64,000 nucleotides of DNA, taken from the NCBI GenBank assembly GCA_030428705.1, contig JAUIDI010000008.1:92549-156548 (forward strand), given 5' to 3'. Shown here in pieces: positions 42,796 to 52,200 of the stretch (positions within the stretch are counted from its first letter, which is position 1; every line of letters begins with the position of its first letter). This DNA comes from Bacteroidia bacterium (lineage in GTDB: Bacteria > Bacteroidota > Bacteroidia > Flavobacteriales > Flavobacteriaceae). The notes below the pieces were generated by a model that ran no database searches, was not told the DNA's origin, and saw only the letters and a list, made by a program, of their open reading frames with translations. Made by a program: the position numbers and the translations under genes.

Positions 42796-44357
42796 GACAA
42801 ATTGTTTTGTAAGGTATTGTTTTTTGAATTCATTTTTGATTTTTCGCTGCCTTGTTCGATAACCTGGGCAGCACTTTTCTTAAAATGGGAGTGTATGGCA
42901 GAATATGGAATGGCATAGGTATAGTTCAAGCCAAAGTCGCATACCACACTATTTTTCTTTATGGATTTTACTAAACCTTGGTTAGTGCCACCTTCAGGGC
43001 CTTTGGTCGTATGCAATTCGATTTTATCCCCAACTGCGATAACATTTGGAACAACTGCGTCCATTTTTAGGTATGTTATGCTTTTGGAAGCGCAAAGGTC
43101 ATCGTTCCAGTCTTTTCCCTGCGATTTGTGGAGGTCGGTCTGAAAAGGCAGATACAGAGCATTAACCATATTCAGCAGGGTTTTGAACACGTTTTGCTTT
43201 TGTTCGATATGTGGAGTGTTGACTACTTCGTTCAGGGAGAACTCCAAAAGGATTTTGTCCGAGAACCCGACACAGCGTACAAGGTCAAAAACCAAATAGT
43301 CCTTTTCTATATCGGAAGTCAATTTTTTGTTTAGAATAGTCGTATGATGGGACAATTGCCCCCTGACTTTTTCGGTATAATGAATGCCCATACTCACTTT
43401 GCCCGACCGAAATGCGGTTTCTATATAGATGTTCGGATTGTACCGATTGATGACCGCAGTAAAGATCTTTAGGTCGAACTCATGGCCTTTGAGGTCGTTG
43501 TCCGTGATGGATATCAGTTCTGTTTTCTTGGTTTGCAGTATTGGTTCGATCAGTTGAACGAAGAACTGCAATTTTTCTTGGTACACATTTCCCCCAAAGG
43601 ACACGTAAAAATTATCAGGTTTTCCGTAAAGCTCGTGATAGGACAGCAGGTCGATACCACTTTCCCCGAATAGTATGCGAGCAGGTCGGTCAATAGGCTT
43701 GGAATGAAACAAAAAATGGTCTTTCTGGTTCAGTACCAATCGAAACTTTTTGATTTCATTGTCCTTTTTACTTCGGTAGGGTCTGTTGTAGAGGATGTAG
43801 TTTTTTGCGTTTCCTTCCAAATCGTATTTCGGAAAGGCAATATTGGCGATTTTTCCGCCATTGTCCCGAATGTGATAGGCGTTAAAAATTCGCCCTTTGA
43901 ATGCTTCGGTGTTTAGCGTTTTTCTGGAAATACTTCGCTGTACCCTCAAATATTGGGAATTCCGCAAGGGCACGATATTGTAGTTTTCTTCCAAGGATTT
44001 CACAAAGGTGTTCGGTTTATTGGCCCGCAAAGCGTTATGTTCCAGGCCATAGGCTCTAGCGGCGATTTCCAGCCCCGCCTGCACGGCTTTATAAAAATTT
44101 TCGCTGCGTTGCATCAGGTATTTAAAGAACAATCCTTTGTCAAAGGAATCGTTCCGGTTGAAATAGGTAACGGGATTTCTTTTGGTTTGCAGTACGATCC
44201 GGTCTTCGTCGTTTTGAAACTCCATGGAACCGGCACTTTTGGTTATGAGTTGATAACCGTTTTGGTGCAGGTACATGGGAAAATTGACCTCTTCATTAAT
44301 CTTGGCGATCGACCGTTTATAATGTTCGGGATCATCCCTATAGTTCGGACTTTTCAT
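42792..44357 (-). CDS. Toprim-domain (primase-like) protein
   Basis: A 521-residue protein. Residues about 20-75 resemble a CHC2/DUF3991-like N-terminal region. The middle (about 225-300) is a Toprim fold: 'RILFGESGIDLLSYHEL' provides the catalytic Glu, and 'TELISITDNDLKGHEFDLKI' provides the DxD-like pair. These residues coordinate metal in primases and topoisomerases. The C-terminal 60 residues include a probable OB-like strand region ('GDKIELHTTKG'). In ICEs such proteins prime or relax transferred DNA. No helicase motifs are present, so it would need a partner. Confidence 0.75.
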   Translation of the reverse strand: MKSPNYRDDPEHYKRSIAKINEEVNFPMYLHQNGYQLITKSAGSMEFQNDEDRIVLQTKRNPVTYFNRNDSFDKGLFFKYLMQRSENFYKAVQAGLEIAARAYGLEHNALRANKPNTFVKSLEENYNIVPLRNSQYLRVQRSISRKTLNTEAFKGRIFNAYHIRDNGGKIANIAFPKYDLEGNAKNYILYNRPYRSKKDNEIKKFRLVLNQKDHFLFHSKPIDRPARILFGESGIDLLSYHELYGKPDNFYVSFGGNVYQEKLQFFVQLIEPILQTKKTELISITDNDLKGHEFDLKIFTAVINRYNPNIYIETAFRSGKVSMGIHYTEKVRGQLSHHTTILNKKLTSDIEKDYLVFDLVRCVGFSDKILLEFSLNEVVNTPHIEQKQNVFKTLLNMVNALYLPFQTDLHKSQGKDWNDDLCASKSITYLKMDAVVPNVIAVGDKIELHTTKGPEGGTNQGLVKSIKKNSVVCDFGLNYTYAIPYSAIHSHFKKSAAQVIEQGSEKSKMNSKNNTLQNNLS

Positions 44358-44373
44358 GGGAAGGGTTTAAAAT

Positions 44374-44398
44374 GGCCGACACGCCAAGCATATCGGCC
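44374..44398. other. Intergenic hairpin upstream of the Toprim gene
   Basis: GGCCGA (44374-44379)/TCGGCC (44393-44398) form a 6-bp stem with a 13-base loop in the 77-bp gap between the DUF3945-like gene and the Toprim gene. It lacks a clear T-tract. It may attenuate transcription or be chance. Confidence 0.25.
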
Positions 44399-44434
44399 TT
44401 TGCATTGAGTTAATTAAAAAAGGGAACTACAGGC

Positions 44435-45286
44435 TCATGGCGTTGCTAGGCTGTTTCTTTTTTTTTCGCTGTCAAGGGTTGTCCCCGCTTTGACCTCCAT
44501 ATCCTTGAGTTTCGCTTTCTCCAAATCCCTGTAGAGAAAACGTTGCCCTTTCGCACTCCATCTGACCATATAGGTCAAAGGCCCTTTTTTGGTCTTACGG
44601 ATAGTGATTTTGACTTCTTCCCCTTTGTTCATGGTGTCGGCCTGCTCCTTGGTCAATTGTTGCCCGAGTACGTACATATTGGCGGAAACTGCCGGTTTTG
44701 TACGGATATCGTTCAGTCTTGGCTCATAGTAGGCCAGTTTTTGGAAGGTGTCCCCGTTCAAGGAAGTACCGGTAAATTGAATGGTTTGACCTTCTTTAAC
44801 CATGGCATTGTATTCCTCCTTGGTAAATTGATATTGGTAGGCATTCGCATCTTCCAATTTGATCTGTTCGTTACGTCTGATCTGTACGTCCAATTTGGAA
44901 CCAGTATTGGGATTATAGACCATTTGCACCATTTTGACAGAACTTTTCAACTGTCCATCACTGATATAGGTGGTCTTGATCAAACGCTCCTTGCCTTCCA
45001 AAAGGGATTCCTGAACATTATCGTCCAACTTTTGAAAACTGATATAGGCTCCTTCCAAACGCCTTTTTACGTCTTCCTTAGCAAATTGATGGTCCAAGTT
45101 TTCCCGGATCTGTATGTCCTCGTTTTTTCCACCTTCCTCGTTCATCTTGGGCATTGTAAAGGTTCTGCCATCATCGGTTTTGACCTTATAGGTGTCCTGA
45201 TCCTTGGAAATGGCTTCGCCCTTAAACCAGACCTGGCTTACGTTGACGAAGACTTTTTCGATTTGTTTTTCTGCTTGTTTTTCCAT
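44435..45286 (-). CDS. DUF3945/DUF4099-like protein
   Basis: ATG 45286 (283 residues, MEKQAEKQIEKV) is preferred over an upstream ATG. The protein contains repeats of a small beta-strand unit: 'VWFKGEAISKDQDTYKVKTDDGRTF', then two Gln/Lys-rich units with 'YNPNTGSKLDVQIRRNEQI' and 'LTKEQADTMNKGEEVKI'. Such DUF3945/DUF4099 repeats are frequent in Bacteroidetes mobile-element proteins, sometimes fused to primase domains, and are not functionally known. It is on the same strand as the Toprim genes. Confidence 0.6.
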   Translation of the reverse strand: MEKQAEKQIEKVFVNVSQVWFKGEAISKDQDTYKVKTDDGRTFTMPKMNEEGGKNEDIQIRENLDHQFAKEDVKRRLEGAYISFQKLDDNVQESLLEGKERLIKTTYISDGQLKSSVKMVQMVYNPNTGSKLDVQIRRNEQIKLEDANAYQYQFTKEEYNAMVKEGQTIQFTGTSLNGDTFQKLAYYEPRLNDIRTKPAVSANMYVLGQQLTKEQADTMNKGEEVKITIRKTKKGPLTYMVRWSAKGQRFLYRDLEKAKLKDMEVKAGTTLDSEKKRNSLATP

Positions 45287-45412
45287 TTTTGAGTGATTTT
45301 TAATTGTTACGAAATTTGAATTTGTTACTTTTGAGTACATAACTGCAAATCAGGAGTGATTTGTGAGTTACGGAATTTGAAGGAAAGAGGGCGGGAGCGT
45401 CCTTTTTCCATT

Positions 45413-46639
45413 TTATAGTGCGATTCTATACTCTTTCCACTGCACCTCCTTCCTTTTTTTGGTTTGGCTTTCTGCCAATTCCCATTCCGAATACCAATTG
45501 TGGGCTGTCGGTTTGAGGATTTCGATGGTCTTGTCCAAATAATTTTTATAGTACGACCAGACCAATAACTTTATGGCATTGGTCTCCAAAGGCAGGCGCA
45601 CTTTGATCTGCTCCCCGTCTTTGGATACCATGATGCTATATCGGTTCAATCGGTTCTGGTCGATGATCTTATTGTATTTCAGAAAACTCTGGGCCAGTTC
45701 GGTATTGAACCGCCGCGTATGCTCATAAAATCGGGAAAAGGATTTCTCGTTTCCCATTGGGAAATCGATTACCATATCCCTATCGGTCAAATGCAGTTTA
45801 AAATCCGAATCCTCCACATAGGATATAAAATGCAGGTCGCGTAAATACCCCTCCAGTTTTTTATCGCCCGTAAAGCTCAAAAAAAGCTTATCCACCTTGG
45901 TCAAACGCTGGATTTGAAAAAGAATTCGTGTCGTTTGGGCATTGATAGTCCCCAAAGCGAGATATACGACGTTTTTAAACTGGAATTTTCTATGGAACGC
46001 CAACGCCTCTTTAGGATTTTTAAAAAGGAACAGTCCATCGATTTTTTTGGGAATATTGGAATACCACAACGAATGTTTGATGGCCGATTCCTTATAAGGT
46101 AGCACCTCTTGCTCGGTATCCGTAAAATACCCACAGATCTCGTTCTGGATATTGAACAGTGGAAATAGGACTTCGTCTTCCTTATTTTTGAAGATGCGCC
46201 CCTCAAAAGGTGCCATATCGTCCAAATTTTTGTAGAGTCCATCGGTGTTTTTATCCAAGGGTAAGGCATAACCAAGAAAATGGTTGAAATCTTTTGTTAC
46301 TGTTTCAACGGTGCTTTCTGTATTGTCGCTAACCAATAAACTTTCTGTCCGTAACACCTCTCTATAATAGGTGTCCACTTTGTCCCAGAGCATTTCTTTG
46401 TCCATTCCCTCGGTTTTCGATACATGTTCGGTAATCAGATCCGAGGCCGATAGTTTTTCATCCGGGCGTTCTATTTTATAGTACAGATAGCCCTTTTCGG
46501 TGTTGAGGATAACGTATTGCGCGCCGTTACCTTTGTATAGATAATGTGTTCTTTCCCGTTGTACCGCTCGAAAGCCAAGATGCTTAAAAAGCTTCGGGAG
46601 GTCGATGCGATGGTCTTCTGTTAGCCAATTTTTTATCAT
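45413..46639 (-). CDS. Toprim-like protein, probably degenerate
   Basis: ATG 46639 (408 residues, MIKNWLTEDHRIDL) is chosen because it leaves the promoter at 46682-46711 upstream; an earlier start lies inside that promoter. The layout mirrors the Toprim protein at 42792-44357: an N-terminal domain with 'VQRERTHYLYKGNGAQYVIL' and a later domain with 'LFKNPKEALAFHRKFQFKNV' and 'VDKLFLSFTGDKKLEGYLRD'. The usual Gly-Glu of the Toprim Glu motif is not seen ('NPKEAL' at that place), so it may be an inactive relative. It is divergently transcribed from the M23 peptidase gene. Confidence 0.6.
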   Translation of the reverse strand: MIKNWLTEDHRIDLPKLFKHLGFRAVQRERTHYLYKGNGAQYVILNTEKGYLYYKIERPDEKLSASDLITEHVSKTEGMDKEMLWDKVDTYYREVLRTESLLVSDNTESTVETVTKDFNHFLGYALPLDKNTDGLYKNLDDMAPFEGRIFKNKEDEVLFPLFNIQNEICGYFTDTEQEVLPYKESAIKHSLWYSNIPKKIDGLFLFKNPKEALAFHRKFQFKNVVYLALGTINAQTTRILFQIQRLTKVDKLFLSFTGDKKLEGYLRDLHFISYVEDSDFKLHLTDRDMVIDFPMGNEKSFSRFYEHTRRFNTELAQSFLKYNKIIDQNRLNRYSIMVSKDGEQIKVRLPLETNAIKLLVWSYYKNYLDKTIEILKPTAHNWYSEWELAESQTKKRKEVQWKEYRIAL

Positions 46640-46642
46640 TTC

Positions 46643-46686
46643 TTGCTTATTTGCAAATAAATTATAAATTTGTAGATAAAGCAAAT
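46643..46686 (+). promoter_or_regulatory. Promoter/operator repeat (copy A) for the M23 peptidase operon
   Basis: TTG (46643-46645), 19 bases, then TAAATTTG (46665-46672) gives a full Bacteroidetes promoter; transcription would begin about 10 bp before the ATG at 46689. The spacer contains a perfect 14-bp palindrome TTATTTGCAAATAA (46647-46660), a good operator. The 44-bp block recurs at 33671-33714 (minus) with four differences. Confidence 0.65.
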
Positions 46687-46711
46687 ATATGAATTTTTTT
46701 GAATCTGCAAA
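46682..46711 (-). promoter_or_regulatory. Divergent promoter for the Toprim-like gene
   Basis: On the minus strand, TTTG (46711-46708), 18 bases, then TATATTTG (46689-46682) fits TAnnTTTG with near-ideal spacing. It overlaps the start codon of the divergent M23 gene and lies 43 bp before ATG 46639. The two promoters are interlocked and may compete. Confidence 0.55.
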
Positions 46712-47525
46712 TTTATTGGGGAAAAAAATGCGAATAGTTGGACATTGCTATGTCAGCGGTATGGGTCGAAAGGAACTGGCCCACTTGCTTTTTCTGATAC
46801 TTCTTTGTCTTTTCTATGTCATCGGAAATGGTTTCGGTTTTTCGGATTCAAAACTTCGGGAAACAACCGTTGCCATGGAAAATTACGGGGAACGGCTAAA
46901 GGACAATTTTAAAACCGACCGCTTTGATAGTACCATTGTGGATAAGGAACGGGAACATTTGTTATTGGCCATTGAAGAACGGATTGCCAAGTACCTGTAT
47001 CAAATTCCGGATTACTCCTATATAGCTGCTTTGGAAACATATTTGACATACCGACCGGAACTCCTGCACCAGTTTCCCTCGTGTGTTCCCTTGGAAAAGG
47101 GCAATTATTCATTGTCAAGTAGGTATGGCATGCGTACCCATCCCATTTCCAAAAAAACGAAAACCCATTTTGGTATCGATCTGGCCGCTCCATCTGGCAA
47201 GCCTATATATGCATCGGCCGCGGGAACCGTGTCCGAGGTCATTTATTCAGAAAATGGTTATGGCATCCATATTATCATCAGGCACCGGTTCGGTTTTAAG
47301 ACCCTCTACGGACATTTGGAAAAGGTATTGGTCGCCAAAGGACAGACTATTGACCAACATGAGCTTATAGCAACGGTTGGTAGTTCGGGTAGTTCCACGG
47401 GATTTCATCTGCATTACGAAGTTTGGAAGAATGAAGTCAAAATCGATCCAAGGCCATCCTTTAACCTAAAGAAAACCATCTATGCCGAAGTCATGGATAT
47501 TAAACCCAATACTCATGGAGAATAA
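46689..47525 (+). CDS. M23-family (LytM) peptidoglycan endopeptidase
   Basis: A 278-residue protein with an N-terminal membrane helix (about 31-48) and a periplasmic M23 domain. The zinc motifs are 'HFGIDLAAPSG' (HxxxD, near 159-163) and 'HLHYEVW' (near 239-245), and 'SSRYGMRTHP' precedes them. It cuts cross-links between wall peptides. In a conjugative element it may open the wall for the channel, or it may be a fratricide/defence factor. It shares a promoter repeat with the tra operon, which favours the first. The end overlaps the next gene's start by 11 bp. Confidence 0.85.
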   Translation: MNFFESANLLGKKMRIVGHCYVSGMGRKELAHLLFLILLCLFYVIGNGFGFSDSKLRETTVAMENYGERLKDNFKTDRFDSTIVDKEREHLLLAIEERIAKYLYQIPDYSYIAALETYLTYRPELLHQFPSCVPLEKGNYSLSSRYGMRTHPISKKTKTHFGIDLAAPSGKPIYASAAGTVSEVIYSENGYGIHIIIRHRFGFKTLYGHLEKVLVAKGQTIDQHELIATVGSSGSSTGFHLHYEVWKNEVKIDPRPSFNLKKTIYAEVMDIKPNTHGE

Positions 47526-48798
47526 AATCCCAATTTGGAAAAGGGCTGCACGCTTTGCAAGGCGCTTGTACCATACTGTCAATAATTACAGGCAAATGTC
47601 GAAAGATATAGATTTTAGGGCTTTTGGTAAGCTGGAATATGACTCGATAACCACTGATGAAGTCAAGGACCTTAAAAAGCTCGATTATATCAAACGGCTA
47701 AACCTTGCCAAAAAGGGCTATATCGATGGAAACCTTAAAAAGCTATTGGCCCAAGGCAAGGAAAAAGAACTACTGGTCAACCACGACCATAAAATCGTTC
47801 CTATCGGGAATTTTAGGATTTTGGAAAGCGATTCGCTTTTGTGCGCGATAAAATTCGGGTTTCAGTTCCATACCCAAACCTTTTTTATGGCCAGCACTAC
47901 CCACGGTAATATTCCTCTATGGAAAACCTATGACGGTCGAGGCTTGCGTCAATCGGTTTCGGCCTTACATCCGGTAGAAAAAAGTTCGCTTCGATTTGAG
48001 CATTCCTTTTATGGGGCCGACCGATTGCAAAACGAAAGAAAGGATAACAGAAGTATTGCAGCATTTTATAATGATGCCGTCCAACTGACCTTCCAAAGCA
48101 ATCCCTATTTCAAGGAATCGATTTTACTACCAAACGAGCAGGTGGTATCCGATCCCATACAATATGTAGGCAAACAGTTCCATCTTTCGGAATTCGAAGG
48201 AAAATATAATATCATGACCCTTACGGAAGCTACGGAGCGCTACTTGGTGTTTCAGTCCTTTCTGGAGACGGCACCAAAATCCGAATCCCTCTATTTCGGC
48301 ATGCAGGAATTCAAGGAACGCTTTCTGGACAACAAGATAGAACTCATAGCTTATCTAAAGCACGGTCTACAACTTGGTATCCACCAAGGTATCCTTTATG
48401 TTCGACGCAATGAGGAAGTAAACGGACATTCACGATTGCAATGGGAAACTTATAAAAAACTCATACAATCCAAGGAAATTTCGGCCCAAGAAAGATTGTA
48501 CCTCTCGAAAGAGGTCATTATCAAAAAGAATTTTGTGGTCGAAAAAGATGCCATTGTGCTAAAAAACAATGAAAGAACGGCGTTCCTCAAAAAGCATTAC
48601 GGTACGGGGGAATGGCGTTTTGCGGAAGGCAAGAAAAATCAAGAGGAAATGAACTTTAGACCCATTGTCGGTTCCGTAATGCGGCATATCGATCGGAATT
48701 ACTCGCACAGCAAAAATTTTCCAATTGCCTTGGTAAAACTAAAAAATAATCTAGCTGTACAGACTGTGCAAATGAAACCTTCCTTAAATGGAAAATAA
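47515..48798 (+). CDS. Unknown protein of 427 residues in the M23 operon
   Basis: ATG 47515 (MENKIPIWKRAA) is chosen within the end of the M23 gene. The basic N terminus ('WKRAARFARRLYH') could be amphipathic. No domain is recognised. Features are 'LLAQGKEKELLVNHDHKIVP', a beta-rich central part with 'FFMASTTHGNIPLWKTYDGRG', and a C-terminal Arg/Lys-rich region. A similar large hypothetical is common beside these M23 genes in flavobacterial ICEs, judging only from memory of layouts. It may be structural or a helper of DNA transfer. Confidence 0.5.
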   Translation: MENKIPIWKRAARFARRLYHTVNNYRQMSKDIDFRAFGKLEYDSITTDEVKDLKKLDYIKRLNLAKKGYIDGNLKKLLAQGKEKELLVNHDHKIVPIGNFRILESDSLLCAIKFGFQFHTQTFFMASTTHGNIPLWKTYDGRGLRQSVSALHPVEKSSLRFEHSFYGADRLQNERKDNRSIAAFYNDAVQLTFQSNPYFKESILLPNEQVVSDPIQYVGKQFHLSEFEGKYNIMTLTEATERYLVFQSFLETAPKSESLYFGMQEFKERFLDNKIELIAYLKHGLQLGIHQGILYVRRNEEVNGHSRLQWETYKKLIQSKEISAQERLYLSKEVIIKKNFVVEKDAIVLKNNERTAFLKKHYGTGEWRFAEGKKNQEEMNFRPIVGSVMRHIDRNYSHSKNFPIALVKLKNNLAVQTVQMKPSLNGK

Positions 48799-49237
48799 GT
48801 ACAAAAAAATCGACGGACACGTTTTTAAAATGGCCATGGTAACAAAATCGTTCATTTACTATATCGGCGACAGCGAATGTGATGACAACGGAAGTGTGAG
48901 GATGTACGAAAAAGAAACGGGCCATTTGGTATCGGATAACTATATGGCAAATCGGGATATGCACCAAAACCTACTGTATTTCAATTACGAGTGGATTTGT
49001 GAAAGGCTCAGATACTCAAGAAAATGTATGGTGGAAGAATGCAAAATCAATCTTGCCCAAGAATATTACCATGAAAATGAAATAGAGCACAATCGAATTC
49101 TTGGTTATTCCGAGTATTCCAAGCGCAAATTCAACGATGCCCTTTTAACAAGTTTAGGTTTTACACTTTCAGAATATGATTTGCGGGAAGTCCGTAAACA
49201 AATTAATCCAGATAAAAATAAAGGTCTGACTATGTAG
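48788..49237 (+). CDS. Unknown protein of 149 residues
   Basis: Starts at ATG 48788, 11 bp inside the previous gene. N-terminal beta strands ('DGHVFKMAMVTKSFIYYIGD') precede a helical C-terminal half rich in Glu/Arg/Tyr ('EEYYHENEIEHNRILGYSEY' is similar in style). No signal peptide or metal motif is seen. It precedes the large helicase gene by 37 bp. Confidence 0.5.
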   Translation: MENKYKKIDGHVFKMAMVTKSFIYYIGDSECDDNGSVRMYEKETGHLVSDNYMANRDMHQNLLYFNYEWICERLRYSRKCMVEECKINLAQEYYHENEIEHNRILGYSEYSKRKFNDALLTSLGFTLSEYDLREVRKQINPDKNKGLTM

Positions 49238-49274
49238 CATAAGCATCCAATCAAATTCCTTAACTCACTCACTC

Positions 49275-52200
49275 ATGAAATACTCAAAGAAAAGGTACCT
49301 CGACCATTTGGTGAGGACCTTGGACGCCCTCCACGCGCCAGAATCGGATCCGCATCTATTTATTAACAACCTTGGTTTTGGCAATATTTACGACATCCTC
49401 AAGAATGAGGAATATCGATCCGTTTTTTTGGAACGGTTGGAACGTTATTTCGGGCAGGAATATGCCCCGACCGTTCTGGCAAGCTTGGAAAAAAGTTCCC
49501 TCAATTCCTATTTTACACCTGTTCCCATTATACGGTCCATCGGTTCGTTCTTGAATGGTTTGCAGGGTTTTAAACCAGAGACCGTTTTGGAACCGAGCGC
49601 GGGCAACGGGCTTTTCATCCGGGAATTATTGAAGCAGTTTCCTGCGGCACGATACACCGCTTTTGAAAAGGAAATCCTGACCACCCTTATTTTGGAACAT
49701 AATTTTAAACCGAACACCAATGTCCAGATTTTTGGGGTTCCCTTTGAGAATATGGCACAGACCGATGCCGGTAGAAAGTATGACCTTGTGGTCGGCAACA
49801 TTCCCTTTGGGGCGAGCAAGATTTTCGATACCGCGTTAAATGGCCATCCATTACAGGCCCGGATTTCCAAGAACATCCATTCCTATTTTGTGTACAAGAC
49901 ATTGTCCTGTCTAAAGCCTGCTGGGGTTTCCGTTTTGATATGTACCAAGAATTTTTTGGACAAGGTCCAATATGCGCCCATTCGGAAGCACTTGATGGAA
50001 ACCAATAATTTTTTGGGAGGTGTCCGCCTGCCCGATACGGCCTTTGCACAGGAAAATACGGCTGTGGTCACCGATATTTTGGTATTTCAGAACAATCAGG
50101 GGATAGAAACAACTGCCGAACAGCAGAATATCAATGCGCTGTTTTCCGATACCGTTGAACAGGTGGTAGGCGAAAACACGGTCCAGTTCAGTTCCTATTT
50201 CTCGATCTACGGAAATCGGGTCTTGGGCGAAATAGCGGAAGGCGGAATGTACGACCAAACGGATTACACCGTGAATAACGCGATCGATCTCGAAGGCCTG
50301 CAACTTGCCATTACCCAAAAGTTGGGCGATTTTGGACTGGCCGATAAAACCCGTGCAATAGAAAAAAAACCGATTGAATTTAGCTCCAAGGAACCTTTGG
50401 CACCCATTCCGAAGTTGCAGTACAAGGGCATCCTGAAGGCGGGTAATCTGGTCATCAGGGAACAGAAAATCGCCAAAATCCTTGAAAACGGAGTGTTGGA
50501 AGTGTTGACCGTCAAACCCAAGGAATTCGATAGGCTTTCCAAGATATTGGCCTTGCGCGACACCTATCTCGAATTATTGGATACCGACAGGAGCATGGGG
50601 CAAAAGACTTTGGACAGCCTGAACTATCAATACGACCTGTTCGACTTTCAGTACGGGAAACTGCACGACAAGGCGAACTATCCCTTTGTAACCTTGGATA
50701 TTCAGGGACCGATGCTCCTGGCCTTGGAAAGACCCGATAACGGCACTTTCTTAAAGGCCGATATTTTGGTCAATCCTTGGAGCGGGATGGCCAAAACCCC
50801 TGAAAAACTATCACTGGAGGATGCCATCTATTTTTCGTTGAACAAATACAACGGCATCGATGCGGACGTATTGGCCCGAATGACCGGGGGAGCCAAGGAA
50901 TCGCTCATCAAGGATGCCCTGGAACGGCAATTATTGTTTCTGAACCCGGAAGGGAACAGTGTCGTTTTGGCTCCAAAATTCCTTTTTTTATCGGGAACCA
51001 TCTACGAAAAAATCAATTTTTACCGAAGGAACGATTTTGGCCCATACCAGTCCTATATCGATAAGAATTACATCGACAGATCCCTTTTGGCCTTGGAAGG
51101 GGTAAAGCCGCCCGTTACGCCTTTTGAAGACCTTGACATCAAACTGCACGAACCATGGTTTCCGTTGGAGATTACCCAGGCCTTTCTCTATGACACCTAC
51201 CAGACCTTGGCGCACATTGCCTACAACGAAAGTACATCCAAATATATGGTCAAGATCGAGACCTACGAATATCAGGAAGTCAGAAAGTTCTATGTACGGA
51301 GCGAGAACCGGAGCTATTATTTTACGGATATTTTGGAAGGTGCCCTGAACTCAACCATTCCCTATATATCGAAAGGGCCAAAGGGGAACAAGAAAACGGA
51401 TAAGGCAAGGATGCAGGAAATCCGCATCAAATTTGAAATCCTTTATAAGGATTTTCACAACTACATCATGGGGAAGCCCGATCTAAGGAAAGAACTGGAA
51501 TTAATCTTTTACAGAATGTACGACGCCAAGGTACATCCCAAATATGATGGCAGCTATCTCAAATTCGAGGGGTTACAACAGTTTACCCCATATCCCAGCC
51601 AAAAAGATACCGTGGCGGGCATCATCATCAACCAAGGGCTGTTGGTCAATAAAGAGGTGGGTTTCGGGAAGACCTTGGACATGGCCTTGGCCTCCTATAA
51701 ACTAAAGGAACTCAACCTTTCGAAGAAAACCTTGGTTATCGGGCTGCGCTCCACAATAGTGCAGTTGAGGAACGAACTGCTCAATGCCTTTCCGAACATG
51801 AAATTATTGGTCGCCCATGACAAGGTGGTCAGCGGCCTCGCCAATCGCAATGCTTTTTTTGCCAAGATCGCAAGTACCGATTGCGATGTGGTATTGATGA
51901 GCCATGATACCTTTAAGTTCATTCCGCAGTCCCCAAAGGTCATCCACGACATCATCAACGAGGAACTGGCGAACCTGGAACGCGACCTGAACGTTATCCA
52001 TGAGGATAAGTATTCCATCAGCAAAAGGGTACTCAAAGGGCTACAGCAAAGGCGCGAGAATTTGAAGGCCACTTTGGACGAGGTGTATTTCCAGATGCAA
52101 CAGAAACAGAGCGAGGTCATCAATTTTGACCAAATGGGCTTTGGGCACATCATGGTGGACGAATCCCATAAGTTCAAGAACCTCATGTACACCACGCGGC

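Noticed and set aside
44543..45292. A 249-codon open frame on the plus strand
   Set aside because: It is antisense to the DUF3945-like gene, whose codons and start fit its strand. The product is hydrophobic noise with no matching neighbours.
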